Shown here: positions 1 to 5,925 of the stretch, one piece after another
Layout: the number at the start of each line of letters is the position of its first letter
How positions within the stretch are numbered: the first letter of the stretch is position 1
Assembly (NCBI GenBank): GCA_028704125.1
Contig: JAQVLM010000023.1
Span: forward strand, 1-15,013
DNA: 15,013 nucleotides
Reading direction: 5' to 3'
Source: Opitutales bacterium
GTDB taxonomy: Bacteria > Verrucomicrobiota > Verrucomicrobiia > Opitutales > JAFGAQ01
Program-made: the position numbers and the translations under genes
The notes under the pieces: model-generated
Databases searched by the model: none
What the model was told of the DNA's origin: nothing
The model's input: only the letters and a program-made list of their open reading frames with translations

Positions 1-378
1 GACAGTGGTCTGTTTCATAGTCTCCAGCGTATCGAGACAGTCGCCGATCTTTATCACAGTCCGAAACTCGGAGCTTCTTGGGAGGGTTTTGCCTTGGAGG
101 AGATCATCCGGATACTGGATGTGCAGGACTGTTATTTTTACTCCGTTCACAGCGGATCAGAGCTTGATCTGTTGATCTTTCGAAACGGCAAGAGGATTGG
201 ATTTGAATTCAAATTCGCAGATGCCCCGAAGATGTCGAAATCACTCTCGATTGTGAGGGAGGATCTTAAACTTGACCACCTTTGGGTAATCTATCCGGGG
301 ACTCGTCGATACCAGCTTTCTGAGGGTGTTTGGACGCTGCCGCTTCGCGATATTCACGAAGCCAGTGCAGAGGGATGA
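1..378 (+). CDS. C-terminal part of an AAA-family ATPase with DUF4143 domain (partial)
   Basis: The frame is open from base 1 to the TGA at 376-378, giving 125 residues of a gene that begins before the window. The start DSGL, then GASWEGFALEEI at about residues 24-35, then SELDLLI (E54, D56) and GFEFKF (E69, K71), is the usual order in the C-terminal DUF4143 half of the widespread bacterial AAA-ATPase/DUF4143 proteins. D56 with E69-x-K71 resembles a PD-(D/E)XK nuclease-type core, the fold known for this domain. The protein ends with the typical W-V-x-Y-P-G strand and a 'TLPL' tail. The missing N-terminal part should carry the Walker A and B motifs. The family's physiological role is poorly defined; toxin-antitoxin-like or regulatory roles have been suggested. 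An internal TTG at 94 is not a credible start because the conserved domain begins before it. Confidence 0.8.
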   Translation, partial: DSGLFHSLQRIETVADLYHSPKLGASWEGFALEEIIRILDVQDCYFYSVHSGSELDLLIFRNGKRIGFEFKFADAPKMSKSLSIVREDLKLDHLWVIYPGTRRYQLSEGVWTLPLRDIHEASAEG

Positions 379-437
379 GATCTTCTTTTTTTGGACAGGA
401 TCCACAGGATTGAAGAGGATATTCCTCACGCCCGTTT

Positions 438-455
438 GACGCTGCATGCAGCGTC
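438..455. repeat. Perfect 18-bp palindrome
   Basis: GACGCTGCATGCAGCGTC equals its own reverse complement over all 18 bases. It lies 60 bases after the stop of the DUF4143 gene, just before a copy of the ACGCAAAG-type repeat. It has no T-run after it, so it is not a standard terminator. It could be a cruciform site, a dimeric protein-binding site or the core of a repeat unit. Confidence 0.75.
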
Positions 456-509
456 TTCACTCAAGACGCAAAGCCGCCAAGGAAGATTGTCAGGTTCCTG
501 GATTCGTAG

Positions 510-529
510 CGGAAATCGTGAGATTTCCG
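510..529. repeat. 8-bp stem hairpin with GTGA loop
   Basis: CGGAAATC (510-517) and GATTTCCG (522-529) pair perfectly around the four-base loop GTGA. In RNA this would be a GNRA tetraloop, an unusually stable cap. There is no poly-T tail, so a dispersed repeat unit or structured RNA element is more likely than a terminator. Confidence 0.6.
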
Positions 530-659
530 TCTCCCGGATTCTCGGATTGGAAAAAGAATTTTTACCACGAAGAGCGCGGAGGACACGAAGGGTGGAGAAT
601 GGGATTTTCAATCTGCGGAAATCTGCGAAAGCTTTGGAGGAGAAGAACTTATATACATC

Positions 660-851
660 GCCCTGCGGGCTTACGCCCTTCGCCTGTGGCTTCGGGCACA
701 GACGCCCTGAGCCAGGTCGAAGGGCTACATACTGGAAAGATAACAGTCTGTTGTTTTGCGCCAGCAAAACGTATGTGGCCCGAAGGGCTTATAGCAAAGC
801 GAAGCGAGCGATGTTAATGATTCTTTGGTTAACAACGTTCGCCCGCTGGGC
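660..851. repeat. Cluster of REP-like GCCC...GGGC hairpins
   Basis: Three copies of an 11-base hairpin of the form GCCC-N3-GGGC occur at 660-670, 778-788 and 841-851, with loops TGC, GAA and GCT. A further GCCCT...AGGGC stem spans 704-725; on the minus strand it begins GCCCTTCGACC and ends GGCTCAGGGC, like a repeat type I recall from many genomes. Another strong hairpin, GTTTTGC-GCCA-GCAAAAC, lies at 753-770, and GAGCA-AGGA-TGCTC at 870-883. No protein-coding reading explains this pattern. Confidence 0.5.
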
Positions 852-1158
852 CAGCAAGGAAAAGAGCGCGAGCAAGGATGCTCCTCTACTATCGGGACCC
901 GCTTGGCGGAAGTTGAACAGGTTTTCTCACGAAGGCACCAAGGCTGGGATGATGGATTTCTTTGTGAGCTTGGCGTCTTGAGGCGAAGCCGGGTGAGAGA
1001 TATAAATTTTTTGTGGATTTTGTGCGCTATGTGGCTGGACTATCCCTCAACCTTTTCGTGTTTTTCGGGCCGTTTGTGGTTCGTTTTTTTTCCAAAACCT
1101 TAAAACCTGGTGGCCGATAACATTGCCGTGGCGAGGGACTGGCCATCGAACTCCATTC

Positions 1159-1187
1159 TTGATTGCGTTCAGTGGATACGCTATGAA
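1159..1187 (+). promoter_or_regulatory. Possible hisF promoter overlapping the start region
   Basis: TTGATT (1159-1164) and TATGAA (1182-1187) are 17 bases apart, each matching 4 of 6 consensus positions. Transcription would begin close to 1194, the A of the hisF ATG, so the message could be leaderless or nearly so. That fits the lack of any Shine-Dalgarno sequence there. The match is weak and may be chance. Confidence 0.3.
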
Positions 1188-1193
1188 TGCGCT

Positions 1194-1958
1194 ATGAACA
1201 ACAAGATCAAGATCATGCCCTGCCTTGACACTCAGAACGGGCGGGTGGTGAAGGGTGTCCGCTTTGTGGATATCAAGGATGCCGGTGATCCGGTGGAATG
1301 CTGCAGGGCATATTGCGCAGCTGGTGCGGATGAATTGGCATTGCTCGACATCACGGCGACCATTGAGGGTCGGCAGACGATGATTGATCTTGTCAGGCGG
1401 ACGGCTGCTGTTGTGACGGTGCCGTTTACGGTCGGTGGAGGGATCAGTGATTGTTCGGTGGCCGAAGCGGTGCTTGCTGCCGGTGCCAATAAGATATCGA
1501 CGAGTACTGCGGCTTTTCGCAAACCGGATGTTATTGCGCAGATGATCCGGGAGTTTGGAAGTGACCGGGTGACGGTTGCGATTGATGCCGGGGCAAATCC
1601 GGCATTGCCGTCGGGCTATGAGGTTTACATCGATGGAGGGCGAACCGCGACCGGGCGTGACGCGATTGAGTGGGCGAAAGAGGTGGGTGATTATGGAGCG
1701 ACCACCATTCTTCCTACCAGCAAGAGCACGGATGGGGTGCGCACGGGCTACGATCTTCCGTTGATCCGGGGTATCAAGGCGGTGACGCAAGCCGAAGTGG
1801 TCGCCTCGGGTGGAGCGGGAACCATGGAGCATTTTCACGAGGCGGCTTTGGCTGGTGCCACTGTATTGCTCGCGGCATCCGTCTTCCATTTCAATGTGAT
1901 TTCGATTCCGAGTCTCAAGGCTTTCCTTCGGGATCGTGGGCTCAATGTCAGTCTGTGA
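1194..1958 (+). CDS. hisF: HisF, imidazole glycerol phosphate synthase cyclase subunit (divergent)
   Basis: A 254-residue TIM-barrel protein of normal HisF length. With HisH it converts PRFAR and glutamine-derived ammonia to imidazole glycerol phosphate and AICAR in histidine synthesis. Seen: CLD (D12), GRVVKG (K20), DELALLDIT (E47, D52), FTVGGGI (78-84), K100, VAIDA (D131), TDG (D180), ASGGAG and AASVFHF. The catalytic aspartates (Thermotoga HisF D11, D130, D176) are all kept. Several usually invariant neighbours differ: the gate arginine R5 is K6, gate E167 is T171, N103 is S104, D174 is S178 and T178 is V182. The start at 1194 puts K-I-M-P-C-L-D at the expected N-terminus; a longer frame from GTG 1110 adds unrelated residues. 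No SD is visible. There are no other his genes within the window. It is probably the cell's HisF of a divergent lineage, but a specialised paralogue is possible. Confidence 0.85.
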   Translation: MNNKIKIMPCLDTQNGRVVKGVRFVDIKDAGDPVECCRAYCAAGADELALLDITATIEGRQTMIDLVRRTAAVVTVPFTVGGGISDCSVAEAVLAAGANKISTSTAAFRKPDVIAQMIREFGSDRVTVAIDAGANPALPSGYEVYIDGGRTATGRDAIEWAKEVGDYGATTILPTSKSTDGVRTGYDLPLIRGIKAVTQAEVVASGGAGTMEHFHEAALAGATVLLAASVFHFNVISIPSLKAFLRDRGLNVSL

Positions 1959-1967
1959 TTCGGGTAT

Positions 1968-1994
1968 ATCCGACTCAAAGAACGGCGGATTTTT
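1968..1994 (+). terminator. Weak hairpin plus T-run after hisF
   Basis: ATCCG (1968-1972) can pair with CGGAT (1986-1990), followed by TTTT to 1994, ten bases after the hisF stop. The stem is short and the loop is long (13 bases), so this is at best a weak rho-independent terminator between the convergent hisF and thiE genes. Confidence 0.25.
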
Positions 1995-2089
1995 CCGTGC
2001 AAACAAAAGAAGCCCGTTTGGAATACCGGATGACGTTTCTGGTCTTGTAAACCTTCAGATTCCAGGGGTCTCTGGATGAAACTCGAAAT

Positions 2090-2722
2090 TTAGGGTTTCT
2101 GTTTTAGCGACAGCCTGATGTCGCGGGCTGCCTGTTTTGGACTGGCGGACCGGGAAAGGGCGGATACAATTGCCAAACCGGCAACACCGGTGTCGAATAC
2201 CGGTTTGGCGTTGGCACAATGGATGCCGCCGATAGCCACAACCGGAATAGGGGAATTGCGGACGATATGTGCAAGGTTTTCGAGTCCTATTGCCGGCGCG
2301 GCATCTGATTTGGTTGTGGTCGAAAAAACGGGACCCGCACCAAGGTAATCCACCAGAGCAAAATCGACTGCCTCAAGCTGTTTGGGGTCGGTTATGGAAA
2401 GTCCGAGAAGCGAATGCTTTCCAAGAAGTTTTCGGGCTACTGCCACAGGAAGATCATTTTGGCCGAGGTGCAGGCCATCCGCCTGGACTGCCAGCGCAAG
2501 GTCGAGCCTGTCATTGATGATAAGCGGAATGCCCTGTTTGCGAAGCCGCGTTGCCAGAATGTGCGCGGTTTCATACATGATTCGTCCAGATTCGTTCGTC
2601 GGACGATACTGTACCATCGTCACTCCTCCGGCGATGGCGGCTTCCACTCCCTCGATGAGCGAGTTGGTGTAAGCCTTGGGATCGTCTGTGACCAGATATA
2701 GCGTGTAGTCAGGGTGAGGCAT
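2090..2722 (-). CDS. thiE: ThiE, thiamine-phosphate synthase
   Basis: A 210-residue TIM-barrel protein, the usual ThiE length. It joins HMP pyrophosphate and HET phosphate to give thiamine phosphate with release of pyrophosphate. Seen: LYLVTD (8-13), TMVQYR (35-40), LIINDRLDLA (67-76, with N70 and D71), ADGLHLGQNDL (81-91), DYLGAGPVFSTTTK (125-138, K138) and VVAIGGI (161-167). The lysine of the common QLREK motif, which helps bind pyrophosphate in Bacillus ThiE, is replaced here by P-T (P41, T42). The start ATG lies three bases after the thiM stop (TGA-TCC-ATG), so the two are co-transcribed and probably translationally coupled. The product of ThiM is one of its two substrates. ThiD, which supplies the other, is not in the window. 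Confidence 0.92.
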   Translation of the reverse strand: MPHPDYTLYLVTDDPKAYTNSLIEGVEAAIAGGVTMVQYRPTNESGRIMYETAHILATRLRKQGIPLIINDRLDLALAVQADGLHLGQNDLPVAVARKLLGKHSLLGLSITDPKQLEAVDFALVDYLGAGPVFSTTTKSDAAPAIGLENLAHIVRNSPIPVVAIGGIHCANAKPVFDTGVAGLAIVSALSRSASPKQAARDIRLSLKQKP

Positions 2723-2725
2723 GGA

Positions 2726-3538
2726 TCAGAAGGCTTGTATCCGTCCCATTTCGAGGATGGTTCTTGCGTCGATGGAGTCGAGTTCATCGAGAAGAGCGAT
2801 CTGGAATGAGCCCGGACGTTGACTGATGGCGGCTGCTTTTTCGCCGGCGATGCCTATGATGACGGCGGCTGCGAGCGCGGCTTCAATCGGATCTTCGCAC
2901 ACGGACAGGCATGCAGCCGCAATGGCTCCTTGAGCGCATCCAACACCGGTGACCCGTGTGAGCAAAATGTCCCCGTTCATACACCCGAACAGACGATTCC
3001 CATCGGTGATGTAGTCCACCTCTCCAGTTACCATGACCACGCACGAAGCGGAGGTTGAGAGGCGTTTTGCCGCATCCACCGCTTCATCTGATGCGTTTCC
3101 GCTGTCCACTCCACGTCCTTTCCCGGAAACTCCGGCCAAAGCCATGATCTCGGAAGCATTTCCGCGGATCAACGTCGGATTCATTCCACATAACTCACGG
3201 GCGAATCCGGTGCGCAATGAAATGGCGCCAGCGGCAACCGGATCGAGAACCCACGGTTTCCTGGCGCGATTTGCCGCACTCACTGCCTGGCGTATAGCTT
3301 GGATCTGCTCCTCGATGAGCGTTCCGACGTTCGCAAGCATGGCGTCGGCGATGGCCGCAAACTCGCCCGCCTCAGTCGGATGCTCGACCATTGCGGGTGC
3401 GGCCTGCATGGCGAGCAAGGTGTTTGCGGTGAAGTTCTTCACCACGTCATTCGTGAGACAGTGGACGAGCGGATGTCGGCTCCGGATCAGGTCCGGAACT
3501 CGGGAAATGGAAGCCAGAGAAATCGATTCAGGGTTCAT
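2726..3538 (-). CDS. thiM: ThiM, hydroxyethylthiazole kinase
   Basis: A 270-residue ribokinase-like enzyme that phosphorylates 4-methyl-5-(2-hydroxyethyl)thiazole with ATP in thiamine salvage. Seen: HCLTNDVVKNFTANTLLA (26-43), PAMVEHP (48-54), the LDPVAAGA strand, a GNASEI segment, and the RVTGVGCAQGA segment with the catalytic cysteine at 201, matching Cys198 of the Bacillus enzyme. I chose ATG 3538 because the frame upstream to 3604 adds 22 residues unlike the family and 270 is the normal length. No clear SD precedes either start. I looked for a TPP riboswitch (CTGAGA and the downstream pyrophosphate-sensor stretch) upstream of this gene and of the gene at 3635-4012 and saw none. Transcription may begin upstream of 4012, because the gap to that gene is under 100 bases. 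Confidence 0.93.
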   Translation of the reverse strand: MNPESISLASISRVPDLIRSRHPLVHCLTNDVVKNFTANTLLAMQAAPAMVEHPTEAGEFAAIADAMLANVGTLIEEQIQAIRQAVSAANRARKPWVLDPVAAGAISLRTGFARELCGMNPTLIRGNASEIMALAGVSGKGRGVDSGNASDEAVDAAKRLSTSASCVVMVTGEVDYITDGNRLFGCMNGDILLTRVTGVGCAQGAIAAACLSVCEDPIEAALAAAVIIGIAGEKAAAISQRPGSFQIALLDELDSIDARTILEMGRIQAF

Positions 3539-3634
3539 GTTGATCGGTGAAAACGGGTACAGCAAATAAGAGACTTCGAAAAACGCAAAGCGGAGGGCCT
3601 CCATTCACTGAAAAGAGGCAGATGTCCATTTACT

Positions 3635-4012
3635 CTATAGGAGTTTCTCGGAACCGGAGAATGCTTCCTCAATGGAAACCACGGCGGCTGCGTGTCCCGG
3701 ATGCTTGGCGGGGTTCCACTGCTTCATCGCATCATAATACGGTCCTTCTTTGTGATACTCTATGCTGCCTTTGATCTGGAAGGACTTTCCCTCTTTGGTA
3801 AGGAAGAGAACCGACCCGCGCGCAGTCTCCAGCAGGTTGGCCCTGGTCTTGGAGAAATAGTTGTCGGCGACGATCAGATGGCTTGGGTCATGCAACTGGA
3901 CACAGGATGCATAGATGACGTTTGGAACTCCGGATGCATTGACAGTTGCGAAGGCGATGGGGCCTTCACGGTTGTTCCATGCTTGTTGAACAGAATCAGG
4001 GAGGTTTTTCAT
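3635..4012 (-). CDS. Pyridoxamine 5'-phosphate oxidase-like FMN-binding split-barrel protein
   Basis: A 125-residue protein. The order 'GPIAFATVNASGVPNVIYAS' early on, then ADNYFSKTRANL and 'GSVLFLTKEGKSFQIKGS', then YHKEGPYYDAM, is typical of the small single-domain members of the PNPOx-like flavin-reductase barrel superfamily. Such proteins bind FMN, F420 or haem; the substrate cannot be told from the sequence. It is much shorter than true PdxH and lacks its C-terminal substrate-binding segment, so vitamin B6 synthesis is unlikely. It is on the same strand as thiM-thiE and ends about 96 bases before the thiM start, so it could be first in that operon, though no shared function is evident. 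No SD is visible upstream. Confidence 0.75.
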   Translation of the reverse strand: MKNLPDSVQQAWNNREGPIAFATVNASGVPNVIYASCVQLHDPSHLIVADNYFSKTRANLLETARGSVLFLTKEGKSFQIKGSIEYHKEGPYYDAMKQWNPAKHPGHAAAVVSIEEAFSGSEKLL

Positions 4013-4111
4013 AGCAAATCGGGTTAAGAATGGGTTTTTGTGAGGGGCGAATCATCGGCTGTTAAGTGATCGCCGTGAGCCTGAGTTTCGCATGGACTTG
4101 AGTGGTCAGTC

Positions 4112-4155
4112 AAAGAAAAACCGGAGCGAGCCTGTATGGGAATGGGAGTCCGGTT
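4112..4155 (-). terminator. Rho-independent terminator after the lipoprotein operon
   Basis: On the minus strand AACCGGA (4155-4149) pairs with TCCGGTT (4125-4119) over seven bases around a 23-base loop, followed directly by a T-rich run that continues TTTCTTTG. It lies about 38 bases beyond the stop of the hydrolase gene. The loop is long, but the stem is perfect and the U-tract is well placed. Confidence 0.5.
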
Positions 4156-4192
4156 GATGGGCGGATTGAGGGTGGAGGGAGAGTGGCTTTAA

Positions 4193-5014
4193 TCAGTCCT
4201 CCCGGGATCCAGCTAGCGCTTGCCGGTGAGCGTCGGGGATGGGGGAAGGAGCCGGAGTGAAGATTCCGTTTTCAAGGAGGGCTTTCCACGCTTTGGCAAA
4301 GGTCACGAAATCGTGACCTCCTTCGACTCTGAAGATTTGATCTTCCGGCATGTTGGCGGAGAGCAATTTATGCGCCCGCTGGTAGCGATCATCCGTTCCG
4401 TAAGCCAGATAGACCGGTGGGTTTTGAAATCCTTCAGCCTGGAGGTCTTTGAGGATTTGCCAAATCTGCTGCTGCCAGTCTTTCCCGGCATCCGGATTCC
4501 GGGGTTGCCATTGTTGGAGGCTTCCGGCTGCTTCCACCGGGTCCAGGATCCTTGAGTTTCCAAGATAGGGAGCGATCAGGCACACTCCGTCGATGTCATC
4601 CGGATGGGAATCGAGGTAAAGGAGCGAACCGATGCTGCCCAAGGATACACCGACGAGCCAGATTCTCTTGTATCCGGATGACTTGGCAGGGTCGATGATG
4701 TCGACTTTAAGCCGGTCGACAACCGATCGTCCCATGTAATAGCCGAAGTGGGTGTTTGGAGCGACAACGTCAACAGGAAGCCCTTGTTTGTGCAGTTCAT
4801 CCACAAAACCTGAGCTTTCGAAGGATCGGTGGGATCCGGATTTCCCTCTCAGAAAGACAATCAGTGTTCGATCCTCGATGGTCGTCCCAAGGGGTGTCGG
4901 ATAGTCGAGACGTTGCAAGGTCCGATTGGTCGGAAACGAACATGATACAAGCGAAATGATAATGCCAATCAGGATGAGGTGTGCGGCACGATGGATGAGA
5001 GGAATGGGGTTCAT
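4193..5014 (-). CDS. Alpha/beta-hydrolase lipoprotein
   Basis: A 273-residue predicted lipoprotein. The N-terminus is a hydrophobic signal ending in the lipobox LVSC, with the lipidated cysteine at 25. The rest has an alpha/beta-hydrolase layout: a VFLRGKSGS strand and turn (53-61) that could form the oxyanion loop, the nucleophile elbow GVSLGS (S124), an acid in AYGTDDRY (D208 or D209), and H234 in EGGHDF. The natural ester or amide substrate is unknown. The start at 5014 is set by the signal peptide and by the ATGA overlap with the upstream gene's TGA; the frame upstream to 5233 lies inside that gene and is spurious. The overlap points to translational coupling with the TatT-like lipoprotein, so both probably sit on the same membrane leaflet. 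Confidence 0.8.
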   Translation of the reverse strand: MNPIPLIHRAAHLILIGIIISLVSCSFPTNRTLQRLDYPTPLGTTIEDRTLIVFLRGKSGSHRSFESSGFVDELHKQGLPVDVVAPNTHFGYYMGRSVVDRLKVDIIDPAKSSGYKRIWLVGVSLGSIGSLLYLDSHPDDIDGVCLIAPYLGNSRILDPVEAAGSLQQWQPRNPDAGKDWQQQIWQILKDLQAEGFQNPPVYLAYGTDDRYQRAHKLLSANMPEDQIFRVEGGHDFVTFAKAWKALLENGIFTPAPSPIPDAHRQALAGSRED

Positions 5015-5925
5015 AGGTCTTTCTGCATTTCTTCGATCATGTTTCTCGCATCGTTTTGGAAATACCTCCGCCAGTAGGGTTCTTCTCTTGGGGTTGCTAT
5101 ATCCAAAGAAAGGACCTTGCGCAGGTCGCCTTCGCGTTGTTGCCGGTTTTTTGTATAGGGATAGGCGTATTTTGCCCGCCCCCAGTGACACAGCATCCAG
5201 TCCTGCGACATCTCCGCTGCTTCGTTTATCCATTCAAGACCTTTTTCCCTGTCCCCACCTTTGCTGCGGGGCAGGGCGATTTTCACAATACCTCTGGAGA
5301 ATGGGATGGCTCCCCCTTTCCATGTCCGGTCGATTGTTTCCATGTGAACAAACACCTGGTCGGCATAATCCACCCATTTGACGTTGGCGATTTTCATGGG
5401 AAGATGCATTCCTTCCCGAAACGTATACAGAATCGCTGTGGCCCAGAACAGCATGGGATCCATGTCATCTTTCCCCAGTGTGCTGACGGCTTCCCAAACG
5501 GGTGTTCCCCCGTCCCGGGCGGTGGCGAATGCTGGATCCAGTCTCATCGCGGACTCACAGCAGCTCATGGCCTCCAGAAAATGCCCTCGTTTGGCATTTT
5601 TTTCCTCAGTGTGGGCTGTGCCTTTCAGGATAAGTTGATTGGCGAGGGCGGTCCAAGTGGCTTTGTCGTTGGGATGCTGCCGAAGGTAAAGCCGGTGGGC
5701 ATGAATACTTGCCGAGAGGCTTTCGCTTCCGCTGATGCTCGTCGAGAGGCTCCGCAAGGTTTCGATCGTTGGAACGCCTTCGGTGGTGGATGCTTGCTCC
5801 AAACCTGGTGGTGGCTTTGGTGGGGTATCAAACACGGTGGTGCACCCGGATAGCAAAACCAGGGACGCGAAGATGAGCGGGGTGTGGATTCGTTTTGAAG
5901 CTTTGGACAGGGTGGATGTGTTCAT
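5011..5925 (-). CDS. Helical-repeat lipoprotein, TRAP transporter T-component (TatT)-like
   Basis: A 304-residue predicted lipoprotein: basic N-region, hydrophobic stretch, lipobox VLLSGC with the cysteine at 28, then a proline-rich linker. The mature part is alpha-helical with TPR-like pairs (for example RLYLRQHPNDKATWTALANQLI and SCCESAMRLDPAFATA). The later stretch with WATAILYTF, a 'LPMKIANVKWV' helix, GGAIPFSRGIVKIALP, KGGDREKGLEWINEAAEMS and a conserved-looking tail resembles the TRAP-T/TatT family typified by treponemal TatT. Those proteins usually sit beside a TRAP-type binding protein; here the partner is an alpha/beta-hydrolase lipoprotein. I chose ATG 5925 because it puts the signal right at the N-terminus. 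Assignment to TatT is tentative; the lipoprotein and helical-repeat calls are firmer. Confidence 0.6.
   Translation of the reverse strand: MNTSTLSKASKRIHTPLIFASLVLLSGCTTVFDTPPKPPPGLEQASTTEGVPTIETLRSLSTSISGSESLSASIHAHRLYLRQHPNDKATWTALANQLILKGTAHTEEKNAKRGHFLEAMSCCESAMRLDPAFATARDGGTPVWEAVSTLGKDDMDPMLFWATAILYTFREGMHLPMKIANVKWVDYADQVFVHMETIDRTWKGGAIPFSRGIVKIALPRSKGGDREKGLEWINEAAEMSQDWMLCHWGRAKYAYPYTKNRQQREGDLRKVLSLDIATPREEPYWRRYFQNDARNMIEEMQKDL

Larger units (their letters stand above)
460..982. repeat. 14-bp imperfect inverted repeat pair (460-473 and 969-982)
   Basis: CTCAAGACGCAAAG at 460-473 matches the reverse complement of 969-982 (CTTGGCGTCTTGAG) at 13 of 14 positions. The pair brackets almost the whole repeat mosaic. 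Both arms also belong to an abundant short-repeat class, so the pairing may be chance rather than the ends of an element. I see no target-site duplication and no transposase. Confidence 0.45.
379..1105. repeat. Non-coding mosaic of degenerate short dispersed repeats
   Basis: I see no credible gene here; the open frames overlap on both strands and resemble no protein. The stretch is a patchwork of the short degenerate motifs often found between genes in environmental bacteria: an ACAGGAT-type stretch (395-415), an ACGCAAAG/GCCAAGG-type stretch (460-482), ACCACGAAG...GACACGAAGG (563-591), a tandem ATCTGCG (about 611-627), CACGAAGGCACCAAGG (about 928-944) and the reverse-oriented CTTGGCGTCTTGAG (969-982). 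Hairpins are spread through the middle (listed separately). The same motif classes recur in opposite orientation at the two ends. The region may be a decayed non-autonomous element or a hot spot where small repeats gather. Confidence 0.6.

Noticed and set aside
391..981. Long overlapping open frames on both strands inside the repeat mosaic
   Set aside because: Their translations follow known short DNA repeats and hairpins, show no domain pattern, and conflict with each other in several frames.
460..982. Complete insertion sequence bounded by the 14-bp inverted pair
   Set aside because: No transposase frame lies between the arms and no target-site duplication was seen; both arms belong to an abundant repeat class.
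379..1105. CRISPR array or tRNA cluster
   Set aside because: The repeats are unequal in length, spacing and orientation, and no cloverleaf with a CCA-type acceptor stem was visible.
1110..1193. GTG start 28 codons upstream for hisF
   Set aside because: The extra residues resemble no HisF; the family N-terminus and length fit ATG 1194.
1047..2006. A 319-codon minus-strand frame opposite hisF
   Set aside because: It is the antisense shadow of a clear HisF; its translation is rich in H, R and P with no recognisable motif.
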